A DNA stretch of 64,000 bases from Pestalotiopsis fici W106-1 (lineage: Eukaryota > Ascomycota > Sordariomycetes > Amphisphaeriales > Sporocadaceae), in contig NW_006917092.1 of NCBI RefSeq assembly GCF_000516985.1, positions 5,330,086-5,394,085 of the forward strand, given 5' to 3'. The notes under the pieces were generated by a model. The model had not been told where the DNA came from. It did not search any database and saw nothing but the letters and a program-made list of their open reading frames with translations. Each line of letters begins with the position of its first letter. Within the stretch, counting starts at the first letter, position 1. Positions 26,080-39,487 of this stretch are shown in pieces. Made by a program: the position numbers and the translations under genes.

Positions 26080-29000
26080 ATGGCTGCCCCTCCAGGCGTC
26101 GTATCACACGAGTCAATAAAGCCGCTATTGCTCGAGGCTCTCGATAACATAGAGCCCCAAAACGCTACCGATCAATCTGGCACGGGCCCTCCCTCGGAGG
26201 AAGACCAGAATGCTGCCATCGTCAACCTCCTGAAGGCTTGGCTTTCGGTGGCGGAGGCTCCCTCTTTGCAATCACGGGCTTTTCACTATGTGCTGGCGGA
26301 TGAGCCCTTGGATGGCCCCCTGTCTCTGAGTTTACTTCAAGGACGAGCACAAACAATTACCAGGAGAATGATGAGCATCTGCGAGGACCTTGAGGTGGAT
26401 CTCTTTCTCGCGACTCTGGTAAAAGAAACCAGGCGTGATTCCGAGGACGACCCAAACGATCCCTACGGCAGTTATGGCCGCGGCTACTATGATGAAGATG
26501 AAGATGAAGATGAAGACAATGACGAGGAGCAATCGGAGGAAGAGCCGCATCCGAAGCTCGGGAGCCCTGACAAGGATGAAGCAGAAGATGCTGACTATGA
26601 TCTGGAGCGGGTCTTCGACATCGTCTCTGGCAACCATCTTGTAACAGACACAAAGACTTCTGAAGGAGAGATTCTGCAGAATGTTGATACTTGTTTTGAA
26701 GGCGAGCCTGATGAAGTCCTAGAAGACGAGTATGTTTACATGGGTGAGTCAACCGTTACGAGTTATCACCGACGTCCTGTAAGTATACTATCGCTTTCCT
26801 TTCTTGCCCATACCGCACCGTAATGCTTGATTTTCCTCCAACTCCAGCAAGCATGGTTGCGTGCCTTCTTTACTGGAAAAATTACTGAAACGTGAGAGTT
26901 CCTTTCCTCGGGAGCTTAAAGCAATTAATACCAGTCATGCTAACGCCACCATGTGCTCAGGTTTTGGTCATAGTCCCTGCCAAAACAACGTTTGATTACC
27001 TGTGGTCATCTACCGGTGGCGGTCATGGCGCCAACCGGGTGGACAAGTCTACTAAACTTCTGGAGTGGTACACAATGAATTGTCTTTCACCTTCGGCAAA
27101 ACCATGGCACCTTGCGGCGTTCAAGAGGGCCCTTCATGAGGCTTTGTGCAGATGGACGGAAAGGGTGTGTGATGATCTTGCCATGCAAGTGTTCCAAGTT
27201 ATTATGATTCACCGCCTTGAGGATTTACGCCATCGTGTCATCACAAACAGCTCAGTGCGAAAACCTGCCTCATTCTTCATATGGGCTGCGAACAATATCG
27301 ACCAAGAGCAAATGCAATGGTCTAGATTTCACGGCCAGTAAGTACCCCTCGGAGGAAATTGACGCTGCAAGAACAGAAAGTCGCTGACCACATTAGGTTT
27401 TTCTTGTCCCTGATCTACAATACAAGCATTTATAGACAATACGAGATCTTGACAGAACTGAGCACAGCAAGTCATATAAATGAAGAATTAGAGTCTATCA
27501 TTACCTCTTCAGTTTATGAGATTTTCCATCATCTTGAAGCCGAGACCAGAGGAGGTAAAGAAGAGGGGAAGACGTATTACGAAATGGCATTGTTTTATAA
27601 AGACTTGGGCTTCATTAAGAACAAGTACGTCAGTGAGAGTTGCGTATATTAGGACCTTCGCTGACCATATGCAGGCTTGTGACAAATCCAGAGAAATACG
27701 CATACAGCACAGCCTTTATGTTGGAATTCCTTAGATCACTCCGCCGGGGTATCAAGCGCACAGAAGTTCCGCGAGCCGAGGCCTTGGACATCTATCAGGC
27801 TCTGGCCGATAGGACTATCCTATCAATGAATCTGTCGACCATGAGCGCTGGTCCGACGAAATCCAAGAAGAGTACTCAGGGAGGAAACGCTTCAGAATTC
27901 TCCGAAACCAATGAATACGTGGATCCAGGAATGCTCAGTGCTTTTATTGACAGCTTGAACGAGTACAAATTTGGGGGACTATTGAGCAACTTGTTGGCCT
28001 TGTTTGTCAGGGACACAGCTGCCATCCCGTCCCAGGAGTACGATCAACTGTACATTCCTGTACTACACGGCCTGATCAGTTCATTCGAAAAGCACAAAGT
28101 CCCCTTGGCGCAACCCGCTGTACAAGCAGCATTCAAGTCTATCCTGGGGGGCTACATTTTGAAATATGTTGGCCAGGAGCCACGCATAATCAACTGGACG
28201 CGTGACTTGACAAAGTGCACTTGTTACGATTGCAGGAGCTTGAATGCATTTTTGGGCAATCCAAGCAGAGAGCGCGGCTATTTCCCGCTCGCCCAAAATC
28301 GCCGGGATCACCTCACCGACATGCTACGTAGTAGTAAAATCAACTGCGACCTCGAAGTAAGCCGCTCGGGCTCACCGCATACCTTGATTGTGACGAAGAA
28401 GGTCAAGCATAAAAGAGAGTCTACAGATTACTGGATCAAATTACGGCTGAGGGCCGAGGATAAAATCTCGACTTTTGATCAAGAGATACTCAAGCTTCTC
28501 CTCGAGGATCAGTACGATGAGATTACCACCATGAGGAAGCTGACACCAATCCAATCTCAGACTCCTGCGGCCTATACCAGTACATATTCTCAATCTCTTT
28601 CTCACCTATCCAGCCCCTCTGCCGGCTTGCAGACTCATGCTCAGGGTAATGGCAGCCCTCATGCCACCTCCCCGTCTCTCTATGAGTGGCGTCCAAGGGG
28701 CGTAACACGTCATGGTCAGATCAAGGACTATCTGGTTCCAACGACCCCAGGGGCCCCAATGACCCCAACGGCCCCGAAGCCAACAGTATACCCCGTCTTC
28801 GCGTTCAAGTCGGCGCCTCAGCGCCGAGAAGCGCTGGCACCAAGGTCGGGCAACGAAAGCGACCAGCAAAAACTGGCGCGGCTGCAGGACGAGATTGCCC
28901 GAGCTGGGTGCATCCCGACCCCGTCGGAGAAGAGAGCCTCTGCTGCCAAGGCCAATTCTAGATATAATACGCCTCAGCGCCCATCGGCATCCCAGCCCTC

Positions 29001-29094
29001 TTGGTCATCTCAGAAGACGCCGTCTACGGTGGGTTCCACGGCTGGTGTCAAGCGCAAGGCCGAGTTCGTCGACCTGACTTTGGACAGCGACTAG
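26080..29094 (+). CDS. Protein resembling the C-terminal half of fungal 2OG-Fe(II) oxygenase family proteins
   Basis: Predicted 907 aa from exons 26080-26778, 26961-27337, 27397-27624 and 27675-29094. Each join keeps frame; the first gives YHRRPVLVIVP, a segment typical of a large fungal family annotated as 2OG-Fe(II) oxygenases. Other shared features are AFHYVLADEPLDGPLSLSLL and LFLATLVKE near the N-terminus, the acidic DEDEDEDEDN run around residue 141, and the cysteine-rich CTCYDCRSLNAFLGNP with DLEVSRSGSPHTLIVTK near the middle of the last exon. I see no HxD...H iron site: the oxygenase half normally preceding these blocks is absent, and eIF3a ends only 690 bp upstream. It ends KRKAEFVDLTLDSD, a SUMO-interacting-motif-like VDLTLDSD tail (inference). 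Function unknown; family resemblance is from memory and moderately sure. Confidence 0.75.
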
Positions 29095-29331
29095 GCATCG
29101 TCTTTTCGGATGTCTTGTGGAAAGTACATCTTCGAGCTAGTTTTGAAAGTGCTTCGGTTCAGCGAGTACATGATTGTGGAGTTCATATGGTGGCAGCGTT
29201 TCGGTACACAAAAGCGTTCAGTCAGCGAGTTACGGTTTGATGAATAATGTTATAATATACACCACGGATGAATCCCACTCCATGTCTTTCTTGCCACGTT
29301 TGGCGAGGTGATTACAGGCACGGCAGCACAA

Positions 29332-31285
29332 TTACCATCCTCCACCATATTTGGTACACTTGCCATCTCCAGTAATTCCGTGGTTCACATCCAAGCAATC
29401 CAGGTACTGATAGGTACACCGGGTCGAGGCACTCTCATAAGTCTCGGTGAACCGATCCACCGACCCGCCATAACTCTTGCCGCCCGCCGAGCCGTTGACG
29501 CGACAGCCCTCGGCGTACGTGTACTGGCAGTCGTCATACTGGGCCCGGCAGGCGTCGGAGCAGGCCGCCTCGCACCGGGACCGCGGGTACGAGGCGCACT
29601 TGCGGCTGTCCGAGTCCGTGTAGAGCTTGAAGACGTTGCCGCTCTGGTAGTCGGACTGCAGGTTGTTGCACGTCATGACGGGCAGCGCGATGCCGCCCAC
29701 GGGCGCGCCGTCGCCGTAGCTGTACTTGCTGTTGGTGGGCTGCTTGCAGCCGCCCGTGGGCGTGGGGACGGGGTAGCTCGAGGTAGTGGTTGTCGTGCTC
29801 GAGCTGCTGCGCACTGAAGACGTCGTGGTGGTGGGACACGGATAGACGGAAGTCGACGTGGTAGATGGCTTGCCGCCCTTGGGCGGATTCTTGGCAAAAC
29901 AGTCCGACTTGCTGCCGCCTTTGCTAGCACAGTATGTACTAATGTCGGCACACCACTCCAAGAAGCTGAAGCAGTCCATGGCGTCGGGCCATCCAGCCTT
30001 TGCGAAGCACGCGGCTACTTGGAGGGAGCACGACGACCAGGCCGTCAGACATCCGGTGCCATCGCTCCAGTCGGGAAGCGGCGAGGAGCACCACTTGCCG
30101 CAGCTGTACTCACAGGTCGGCGGAGTGATGGTGGTGGCTGTGCATATAGCAGCGGACGATGTTGTGCTGGTGGTAGTAGTGCTAGGTTTACTGCTCGGTA
30201 CACTGCTCGGCGCACTGCTCGGCGCACTACTTGGTACACCGCTCGACACGCTCGTGGTGAGAGTAGCACTACGTGTGGGAAACAATGAAGTTGGGACACT
30301 CAATGATGAGCTAGGGACATGGCTGTATGAATACGTGGCATTCGCAGATGCAGGTGTAGAAGTCGAGGATGAAACCAAAGAGCTAGAAGTGGTGCTAGAG
30401 ATGATGGTCGTCGTGGAGGAGGAATTGGCTGGCGGTTCATAGCCACAGGGCTCTAGCGACTGGAGATCCTTGGCAACATAAAGGCTCAGGCGATCTGGTC
30501 CTCCACAGATCTGGCTCGAGTTACCGGTGCAGGGCATGGCACACTCGGCAACATCCACCTGAGCAGTATCGTTGCCAAGGACGACTCCACAATAGCACTC
30601 TTGGGCGTATTCGGTACCAGCAAAGGGGAAGCCGCCCTTTAGACAGGCACCAAGACAGGCTTCGGTGGTGACATCTGCCGTGTCGGCCATCTTTTGCTGG
30701 TAAAAGAGGGCCTTGCCCAAGCTGGAGCCGTCCGTATAGCAGCCGAGGGCGACGTACTCGTCGACGGTGGTCTCGTTGACGGGGAGGAAAGTCGGGTCTT
30801 GGTAAATGTTGACCTGGGTATCACCACCGCAGGCTTGCGTCTTGTTGCCGTCGCAGGGCAGCGAGCACTGGCTGCTGTCTACCATGGCCGTGTCGACCGT
30901 CTGTCCGCAATAGCAGTTTCCGTACCAAGCGAGGCCGGCATATCTAAACCCATTGCCTACAAGTTTGTTAGCGGAGAATGACCAAGAATGGGAACCGCAG
31001 AGATCTGCAGTAGGTTATTTGTCAAGACAAATAACCCATCAGTAGTAAATACGAACCTTTACACTCGGCAACGCAAATTTCCGTCGTCATGCCGGTGACG
31101 GAAATCTCAGTCTTCATAGACAAGGCCTCCTGGCCGCCGGGCTCGCCATTGTCAAAGCACCCGACGGGGACAAACGGCTGAAACTCGTCGAGACAGGTGG
31201 GCAATTCCCTATACCACGCCAGGCCTCGGGGCAGGCAACTGAGCGCGGTCAAGATGACGGCAAAGGACCGGAAGCCTGTTGCCAT
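29332..31285 (-). CDS. Secreted WSC-domain protein, Ser/Thr-rich
   Basis: Predicted 617-aa secreted or wall-associated protein. Exon 1 (31285-31057) starts with the signal peptide MATGFRSFAVILTALSCLPRGLA; exon 2 (30956-29332) follows after a 100-nt intron. Two WSC carbohydrate-binding domains are seen: the first from about residue 45 (PVGCFDNGEP, joined NGFRYAGLAWYGNCYCG, QACGG) and the second from about residue 140 (ALGCYTDG, CYCGVVLGND, QICGG). Then comes a Ser/Thr-rich linker with VPSS/APSS repeats, a cysteine-rich middle region (CEYSCGKWCSS, CFSFLEWC), another Ser/Thr stretch and a C-terminal cysteine-rich domain. There is no transmembrane helix and no clear GPI signal at the end, so it differs from Wsc stress sensors and is more likely soluble or wall-bound. 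It converges with the upstream gene, stops 237 bp apart. Confidence 0.88.
31013..31036. repeat. Perfect inverted repeat, 11-bp arms, 2-nt spacer
   Basis: The left arm GGTTATTTGTC and right arm GACAAATAACC are exact reverse complements around AA. The repeat lies wholly inside the single intron of the WSC gene, about 20 nt after its donor on the minus strand, so the pre-mRNA would form a stable hairpin there. Confidence 0.95.
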
Positions 31286-34200
31286 TGTGACTGGGGAGAT
31301 GTCTTGGTGCAATCACGGATAGAAGATATTTAAAAGGACACTCTGTAGGTGCAAAGAGAACCTGGATTCTTGAGATCTGACTCTACAGATTTGACCGAAA
31401 CAAAAACTGCTGGCACGATACCATTATATATAGGCATCAACTGGCTATGAAGTTGAATTGAACACTGCTCAGTCCATGTCGCTGGGCAATAGCTGAGAAC
31501 AACAAGCAATATTCCATGCATATGCCAAGAAGCGCAACGGTGGGCTGTTGTTTTCTTTTGCAGTGTGGCGTTCAAGGGGTCTTTTTCCTTTGAGCGAGCA
31601 ATATTGACCTCTTGGTAGTATTATGGGCTTCTCAATAGATGCAGAAACAATCCCAAGTAGGAATGTGCCTGCTCAGCCAGTCCCCTGCCTGATAACATCA
31701 TTACCATCTCCTGACTATCGTCTCCTGTCACTGAGTATGATGCGCAAGTGGTCATCAAGCATCCTTGATGTTAGAGAAGGCCCAAACGTACTTGGAATGC
31801 TCCAAGGACAGTGAACCAGCTTTCCTATATTGCCAGAGGCCTTGCGCTTTGCACTACCACACTGTAGTGTTGATGAGAAAAGTTTGCACCGAGCCCCAGA
31901 CGCCGCAACGCCCAAAGATGCTTGCTGCCTTTCCGGGGTATGAGCGACAGCGAGGGAGTCCTACTGTGTTGATGCAGCAGGGCAATAGTTCACTTGCCCC
32001 GAATCGTCCCAAAGCGGTCTTGTCTTGTATGGCATCTCATTTAAGGTTATGGTTTTCCCTATTTGGAGGAGGCCCCCTGTCGGACTGACCATGTTCCTGC
32101 ATATGAGCTGCAGGCAGGAATGTTGACTGGCTTGTTTGGGCAGATTAAAAACCCCAAATTGGGACTTGGGGCCAAGACACATCAAAAAGGAAATGGGAAA
32201 ATGAAAAGAAACAGTATTCATGACGGACTCTCGACTTGGGAGTTTTTACAAAATCATGGCCTACAATATGATATATAGATCTACACGACTCATTTTTTCT
32301 TTGCATAGGAATTGGGAAAGAATGACAGTCCCTGCCATATCAATGTGGCCGAGAACCGAAATACGAGATGACAGATGCACGAAGCAATATGAATGCATGT
32401 AGGATCCAATAGGTTGCTGCGGGCCGAGATGCAAGTCAGGTTCAGCCGCACCAAAGTCCTGGCTGGTAATAACAGCAGCAGCAAGCATTTGCATGAGAAA
32501 TAGGTAAAAAAAGGCAATAGCTGAAGGAACTTTCGTCCTTTTATGAATTCAAGATGAGGTGACACAAGACTACCAAAGTCGACTGCCCCAAGCCATCCGG
32601 TGCGTTGCATATTTCTTGTTATTATAGATGGGTAGTCTGTCGACTGTCAAGCAGCAGATGAAAGCGTTCAAGACCGCATACTTGATGACTCTAGAGCTGA
32701 ACTGGCTGATGAGCCAAGATTTCAATAGTTGTTGTATCGAAAAGAGGCGGGGAGAGAGGCATCATGACTTTATGCTGAACATGTTGCAATATTTCAACCA
32801 TATTGCAACTGATTATTCAACACGTAGAATTGGTACGTCTCTCGGATATATAACATATTACTTCTCGGAAATCGGAGCATGGCCCTCGGCTGAGCAAGGA
32901 CTTGACAGGTCGTGACATGCAACGTAGCTCGTTCGTACTTTGGTGCTGCCATGGCAGCTGAAGCTGTCGTAGCCTAAGTGGCCTAATTATGTAATTCGTT
33001 ATCGAATGACCCTCTAGGTTGATTTCCCTCGTGCCTCTATACCTAAGAACCCAAGATGCACATGGACATGCTAGACAATGAGCGCCGCTTACTGGGAAAA
33101 GTATTCGTCATGGTTCAGCCACGACCCTGATCGTCTGTGAATCGAGTCTCCATCCTTTGTTCCGTTCCAGACATTTTAATGAGATCCGCGTAAACTCTCA
33201 TGATGGAGAAATTTCAGCTTGAAGAGGGTTGCAATGAGCTCTGTTGGGAATGAACAAGGGACTCCCGTCCACATCCCGAAAGTCTGGACCTATGGGGGGT
33301 CCTTTTCTTTAGTTACCTAACCTAGTTACTGCTTCTGGACAACTGTGCTGGCGATCTTCTGGCGTCGTAGTAGCGAGGCTTGTTAGCGCAGGTCTCGGGC
33401 GGATCCGTGTACTAAGAGGCTTGGAGAATGGGGGGCCCATTAGTGATCTTGTACTCCCTTTCACTTTTTTCCCTTCTTCTTCCATTCCCCCCTGTCTTGC
33501 TGGCAAGGCTGTGTCTTGAAAAGCTAATACATGGTCAAAATTAAAAGTGCGTACAATGCTCGTCAGCCTGATTCTTTGCCTTGCCTCATTTCCTGGTGCT
33601 TTACAACACAAACTGAGAGAGGCTCTGCGGCCATGACCGAGAGGAGCGGGCCGTGAGAAGCAGATTAGATTAGATCCATTATACTATTACATTCTTAGAG
33701 GTATGACTTGCTGCTACTACCATGTAATCATCGCGGGCAAAAACAACAACACGTACTCTGACTGCGGATCACCATTATACACTACACGGCCTAGACCTTT
33801 CAAGTACCGGTAGTGTTCTTTTTAGAAGAATGAAAAAAAGACCCGCAGCTCGTAGTTCCGAGTAAAAAAAGCCTCTTCCTAGATGACGACTTTTCCGCCA
33901 AGTCGACGCGCGGCAGGCCAGGGGGGCAACAAGACTACTATTCTTGAAACCTTTACCCCGGAGTCGATCAATCCATACTCGGCCGCAGCAAAGTCAGCTG
34001 AAACTTACACGCATCAATGTCATTCACTATAATGGAGTAGAAAAAAAAAGGAGTAAAAGTTAGATCATTGCTTTGCATTAACTTGCATACTTTTGTGTCA
34101 ACTTTTTACACCTCTCCTTACTATGTACAGTAGAAAAAAAAAAAAAAAAACCACATCAGGTATATCCCAACTTGAGTATATGCAAGACAATCGCTAAAAT

Positions 34201-34388
34201 AGGCAAAATGAGGTTTCTATAGACATTATACGTCTTTCTTTTTCCGGGTAACCGCCATGTCTAACCATGTATGATATCCGTGCCCCTTTTATTTTGAACA
34301 TTTTTTTATGCTCCTCCAATGCGCCAGAAAAATGCATGAGTAAAAATAAGAAATTGGAAAATAAGAAGAAGGAAAGAATGTGGGTGTG
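31286..34388. other. Intergenic, no gene seen
   Basis: About 3.1 kb upstream of the WSC gene and downstream of the glycosyltransferase. It is fairly AT-rich, with a 17-A run at 34134-34150. Short frames only. Confidence 0.5.
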
Positions 34389-36869
34389 TTATACCCAGCT
34401 CTGAGCCGAGGGGTCCTTGGCCCGTCTCGACGACTCATCGTCCGGGTGGAAAAAGGGATTGACTGGGGGATCTTCGTGTCTAGCGCCAAAGTCGCGGGCC
34501 TCGATGCCCGGCTGCGGCGACGGCGGGATGTAGTCGGACTCGCCGGGCACAAAGCTGAGTCGGTGGTTGCTCTTCTTGACCACGCTGCTGTACGTCGTCT
34601 GGTGCTGGGTGGTCTCGGTCATGTGCGGGAGGCCGTGCTCGCTGTACCGGCTGTAGTCGCTGCTGCGGTTCGAGCTGGAAGACGACGACACGGTGCTGCT
34701 GCTGTAGGACACGACCTTCTTCTCCTCGTACACATCCTCTTCGGCGTCGGCGCGCATGGCGACCTCGACGGCCTTTTCGTCCTCAATGATCTTGGGGTGG
34801 CGCTTGGCAAAGTAGGCGGCGTACTTGTAGAGGGACCAGTAGCACGAGGCGACGTTGACCAGGGTCAGGATCAGCTTGTAGGGCATGTAGTAGAGGATCA
34901 GGACGGTCCAGCTGATGCGCTCGTTGCGTAGGCGCAGGTGGACTTCGTTGAAGATGAGCACGTTGATAAAGTACATGACGCAGGTGCCAGCCAGCAGGTA
35001 GCCGCAAAAGTCGGCGCGCACAATAAACGAAATGGGCAGGATAAAGGGCGTGAACAGGTAGAGCAGGGTCTCGTAGACCTCTTGGAAGACAAAGATCTTG
35101 GCGCCAATCTCCCACCAGCCCAGGTTCCAGCTCTTGATAATGTACTTCATGTTGTAGTACATGCCGTTGACGAAGAAGAAGTTCCAGCGCATGAAGCGCT
35201 GGCTGAAGATGGTCATTTCACCAAAGCCACCACGGCTGCCACCGCTGCTAAAGAAGACGGAGCTGGGGGTCTCGGTCTCGACAAAGACGGACGAGCACAT
35301 GACGATGCGACCACCGAGGCGACGGCAACTGTCGCCAAAGAACCAATCCTCGGACACGGAGTAGCCGGGGTGGTCGTTGAAGGTCTTGACGAGGAACTTG
35401 CGGTCCCAGAGAGAAATGGCGCCGTGGGGGAAAGTTGCACTACCGACCTTGCCGGCAAAGGCACGTTGGAGACCAGACAGCTTGTACTCGAGATCCTGGG
35501 CCTGCTGGCACCAGGTACCCTTTGAGGACTCGGGACCAACACTCTTGATCGTGTAGCCAACGCTCTTGATCTTGCCGACGAGCCTGTCGCTCACGACGGG
35601 GAAGTTGGGGGGCAGCGCGCAGTCGTCGTCAATGAGGAGCACATTCTGAAAGCGCTTGGCCTTGTAGCAACCCACGTACTGGGCAACAATCTTGGAGCCA
35701 ACGCTGGACCAGACGTGCTTGACGCCGTAGCGGCGGCAGACCTCCTCGGTGTTGTCGAGCGGCGTCTCCGAGTTACCATTAGCAATGACAAAGATGTGTG
35801 AACGCGGGAAGATCTTGACTGCTGCCTCCAGGGTCGGTCCAATGATGTTCTCTGACTTGTAGCAAGGGATGAGCAGAGCAGTGTTGTGAACTCCGGGGAG
35901 AGTCTTGAGGTCGAAATCAGCAGGCCTCTCCACCATGGGCGGCTCCTTTTCGAAAAGAATGAGAAGCGGAGCAAATGCATAGCTTTTTTTGTCACGGTCA
36001 GCACAAACAACCATGCAGAGAGCGGGAATATCAAGGACTTACATGAGGGCGATACCAATGGTGATGGACCAACCACCAGTGATGACAAACTTGGTGGAAA
36101 CGACCCAGTACAGCCAGTAGACAGCACCTTTCCAGAGGGGCATGCCGACGAGAACAAAGTAGATGAAACATAGCAGGAGGAGGTAGATGGTGTACTCGAA
36201 AAGCACCTGCACCCATTTCTTGCGCTCCAGCTGCTTACCGCGGATCTTGGCCTTTTCATACACCTCGACCATGCTACCCCGTCTCGCCCTGTGCGCAACG
36301 CTGCGAGCTCGCTCAATGACGGCATCGGGAAGAACTGCCTTTGCAATAGTCTTTACCGTGTTGGATCGTTGAGGGATTTGTGACTGTTGATGCTGCTGTT
36401 GTTGCTCCTGCTTTAGGTCATCGGAGTAGTCCGTGTATGAACTCGTTCTGGTGCTAGCAGTGTTGTGTTGCTTCTTGCCATCCCAGTCAAAGTTGGCAAA
36501 GGACTCATGGACAGACGAGGGATACGACGAGCCTGTCGATCTGTGTTTGGACGCGTCGTGGAAGGGGTTGTCTTGAGCTGTGAGGACCGATGATCTGACC
36601 GAGGTGGGATCGCTAAACTTCCTGGGCCGGCTAAAGTGTACAGGCTTGGGAGCGGCGAGCTCATGTGAAGATGAGTTGTAAGTGGCACTTGCCGGTCGAG
36701 GACGATCCCGTACATTCCTGGCCTTGCTCAATTCTGCCTCGATATCCTGATCTTCCTGGTTCTGGACAATCTGCGGCCTCCATTCCTTGTTCTTATTTCT
36801 TGTCGACAAAAGGCGTTGGGGAACGAGGACGTTCGCCACCTTGACGGACTCCTGTCTTTGGAGCCCCAT
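34389..36869 (-). CDS. Family 2 glycosyltransferase, membrane polysaccharide synthase-like
   Basis: Predicted 806 aa. Exon 1 (36869-36043) and exon 2 (35982-34389) are joined by a 60-nt intron; the join reads GIALIYAFAPLL. About 210 disordered residues with a QEQQQQHQQ run precede transmembrane segments at about 215-290 (YTIYLLLLCFIYFVLVG, WLYWVV). The cytosolic GT-A domain follows: LLIPCYKS (about 312), the LLIDDDC triad (about 394-396), SEDWFF (about 486) and QRFMRW (about 537), matching the processive D,D,D,Q/RxxRW pattern. More membrane segments and a Ser-rich tail end the protein. It resembles the type-2 glycosyltransferase reported as needed for hyphal growth on solid surfaces in plant-pathogenic fungi; the product polymer is not known from sequence. 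Chitin synthase is unlikely because QRRRW is absent. Confidence 0.87.
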
Positions 36870-39462
36870 GTTGTTTGGCTTGTTTATATTAATAAGCGAA
36901 TGTTGATGTGACTGTATATTCAGTCGAAGCGAGTGATGTATCGACTCAAGAGTCGAGATATTCCAAAAAGGAATTTAATGGTTTGGGGTTATTATGAGGT
37001 AATTAGCAGATTATAGACATTTGAGATGATTTTTTTTGAACGAATGACTGTAGGTCTATGACCACTTGGGGGAAGGAGGATCTCAAAGAGTAACAAGAGC
37101 AAGAATCGAAAGAAGGAGACACGAGGTCACCAGATGGAGAGACCGGGTCGGCTACATGTATAGTTCCATGACTCTACTCCCGACTCCGACCAGCCGGGCG
37201 AGATGCAATAAGCTTTTTTTTTTCTTGCAAGGAAGGAAGCAAATGAGCCCAGATGGAAACATTGGGCCCTCGTCATGATGCCTTGAGGCCCCCATGGCAT
37301 CGGGCAGGATTATACAGCTCGGATTTACGCCATTTGTCAAGGAAACGACGAAAGGCGCCAGCGCCGTTCATGACCATAGCAGACAGGACCTGGCCAGAGC
37401 CACTCTTACGCAGATTCTTACGTATAGTTGGCTTGTAGCGGCGGTAGTGGCCTGGGATCTGGAGTGACTGGAGTGACATGGTAAGTGGTGCAAGCGGTAC
37501 TGCCTACACACAGTACCACTACTATGGAAATTCCGTCCCATGTACATACATCGTACTACTGTATTAATGTGCCTGTGCCTCAGGTCAGTGAGCAACAGCC
37601 CACATCTTCTTTTCTAGGGTGGACAGGGGGTGTCGATTGGTACAAGACTAAGAAGAGAGTCCGTCCCTTTCATCTACCGGTACTTGTGTAAGCCACCCCG
37701 TTACGCCAGCGAAACAGGTACCCGCTCACCCGGGCAGAGCGGCTTTGGCCGTAAGCAGTATAAAGGACTTTCCCAGAAGAATCCATCGAAGAAGTGACAT
37801 GGTCCCACATTTGCCCTAATACACTAGAGCCGCAGGTTACGGCATGGGGTCCGTGACTGGGTTATTTTGGCCCAGGAACGCAATCATGGGGAGACGGCGT
37901 TGCGAATCGCTGGTAAGGAAAACCCGGTTTCACACCAGTGCGAACGAACCTCGAGCACAGAGAGAGAGAGTCAAGAGAAGGGGGGGAAAAGGAAAGAAGA
38001 AAAAACCTTTCTTGGGGCGGCCCCCAGTTTTTTCTGCCCTCTCGGCCATTATGCACCCACCTTCCGTCACGCCCGTCCAGCCTGCGGCGCAGCATGGCGA
38101 ACTCGTGGTGCCTGAGGCGAGCGGGGAGCCGCAGCAAATCATATCGATCGAGGTCGACCCTTGCTGAGATCATTGGAACGAACCCGCAGATCCGGACCGC
38201 AGCGGTTGCGCAGGCGGCTGTGGCTGTTTTGGTTGCTTGGCCGAATAATATTAGCTGTCGGTCAGTTCTGTTTCTACAGTTTTTGCTGTTCGTTCCTGGC
38301 ATACAGAATCTGTCATCAATGTACGTACTTTGTATAATTAGCCGACGATGAAATATGCACATTTGATTCTTTTAGTCTTACACCGGAACCATCCTGGGCA
38401 ACATAGTAAGCTAGAAGCAGCATCCAAAAGCACAAATCAAATACATGCATCACCATGTCATGGCAAATGCTTATTTTTGCATGATCTAATTCTAGCCTGT
38501 AAATGCTGCTGAACTACCAAAGAAGACCGACCGGCTTGTGTCATCTCATGTCTGTTACCGACCTAGGAATTTCAGGACTTCAGACGAAAGGGGGGGATGA
38601 AAAACTTAAAAAAACAAGTCAAACGACCAACTACTGCCTGAATGTCTCCCTCGTGGGCAGCCAGCGAAAAGAAAAAAAAAAAAAAGCCCAAGCTTGGACA
38701 ATTGGAGATTAGCTTTTTGCGCAGATCGAGGTATCCATTTCTTTCTTTTCTTCTTTGTCTCTGCTTTTTTCTCATTCCCACTTGTCATGGAATATTGTAA
38801 TTTTTGGTCTTGGCATTTCGGACATTGCGGTTCAACTCAAACTTGCAATAATGTCGTATACGCGATCATGACGGGATTGACTATTTCTTTCCATCGTATT
38901 CTCACTTGTTCAATTCCTTGCTGAATTGACGACATGGAAGCTTGAGACGGAGTTCACGGCACAAAAAAAGAGAATGCGCTTGAAGAGAATTCACCCGCGT
39001 CTCCTCCGCTAATTAGCCCCTTGACTCGTGAAACCAATGCAAGCTATACTTAGCACCGCGTGCAAGCATTTTGTTTCCCTCCAATCGGAGTCCGCGTACA
39101 GAAAAACCCCGAACAATTAGAGGGGTCAAGGAGGGAAGAAAAACCAAGAATTTATCCCAAGTGTTATTCTGTAAGTGTAAGCGATGTGTACACTACACTG
39201 ACTATTGTCCTCAGGAGGCCGCAATTCACACACCTTCAACATCAGAACGGAGATGCAGAAATTCCTGCCTGACTTGCTCCCTCTAGTGACTCGGAATCGT
39301 CCGAGTTCCTACACTACTGTAAACTAAACAGAAAATTATTACTAGAAGGAGGCAAGATGCACGCTCGCCTTGCTCTGGATCAACCGTCACTCAATAAACT
39401 CCACTGCCGAACAGGCGGAATCGCAAACCATTATTATTTCACTGGGCGCCGGATCTCTTGTT

Positions 39463-39487
39463 AGCACAGCACAGCACAGCACAGCAC
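39463..39487. repeat. Pentanucleotide microsatellite (AGCAC)x5
   Basis: Five exact tandem copies of AGCAC are visible in intergenic DNA, followed by imperfect CACCGC units to about 39550. Confidence 0.95.

Noticed and set aside
26848..26891. A possible 44-nt internal exon in the 907-aa protein gene
   Set aside because: Including it breaks the frame at 26961. Skipping it gives YHRRPVLVIVP, which fits the family.
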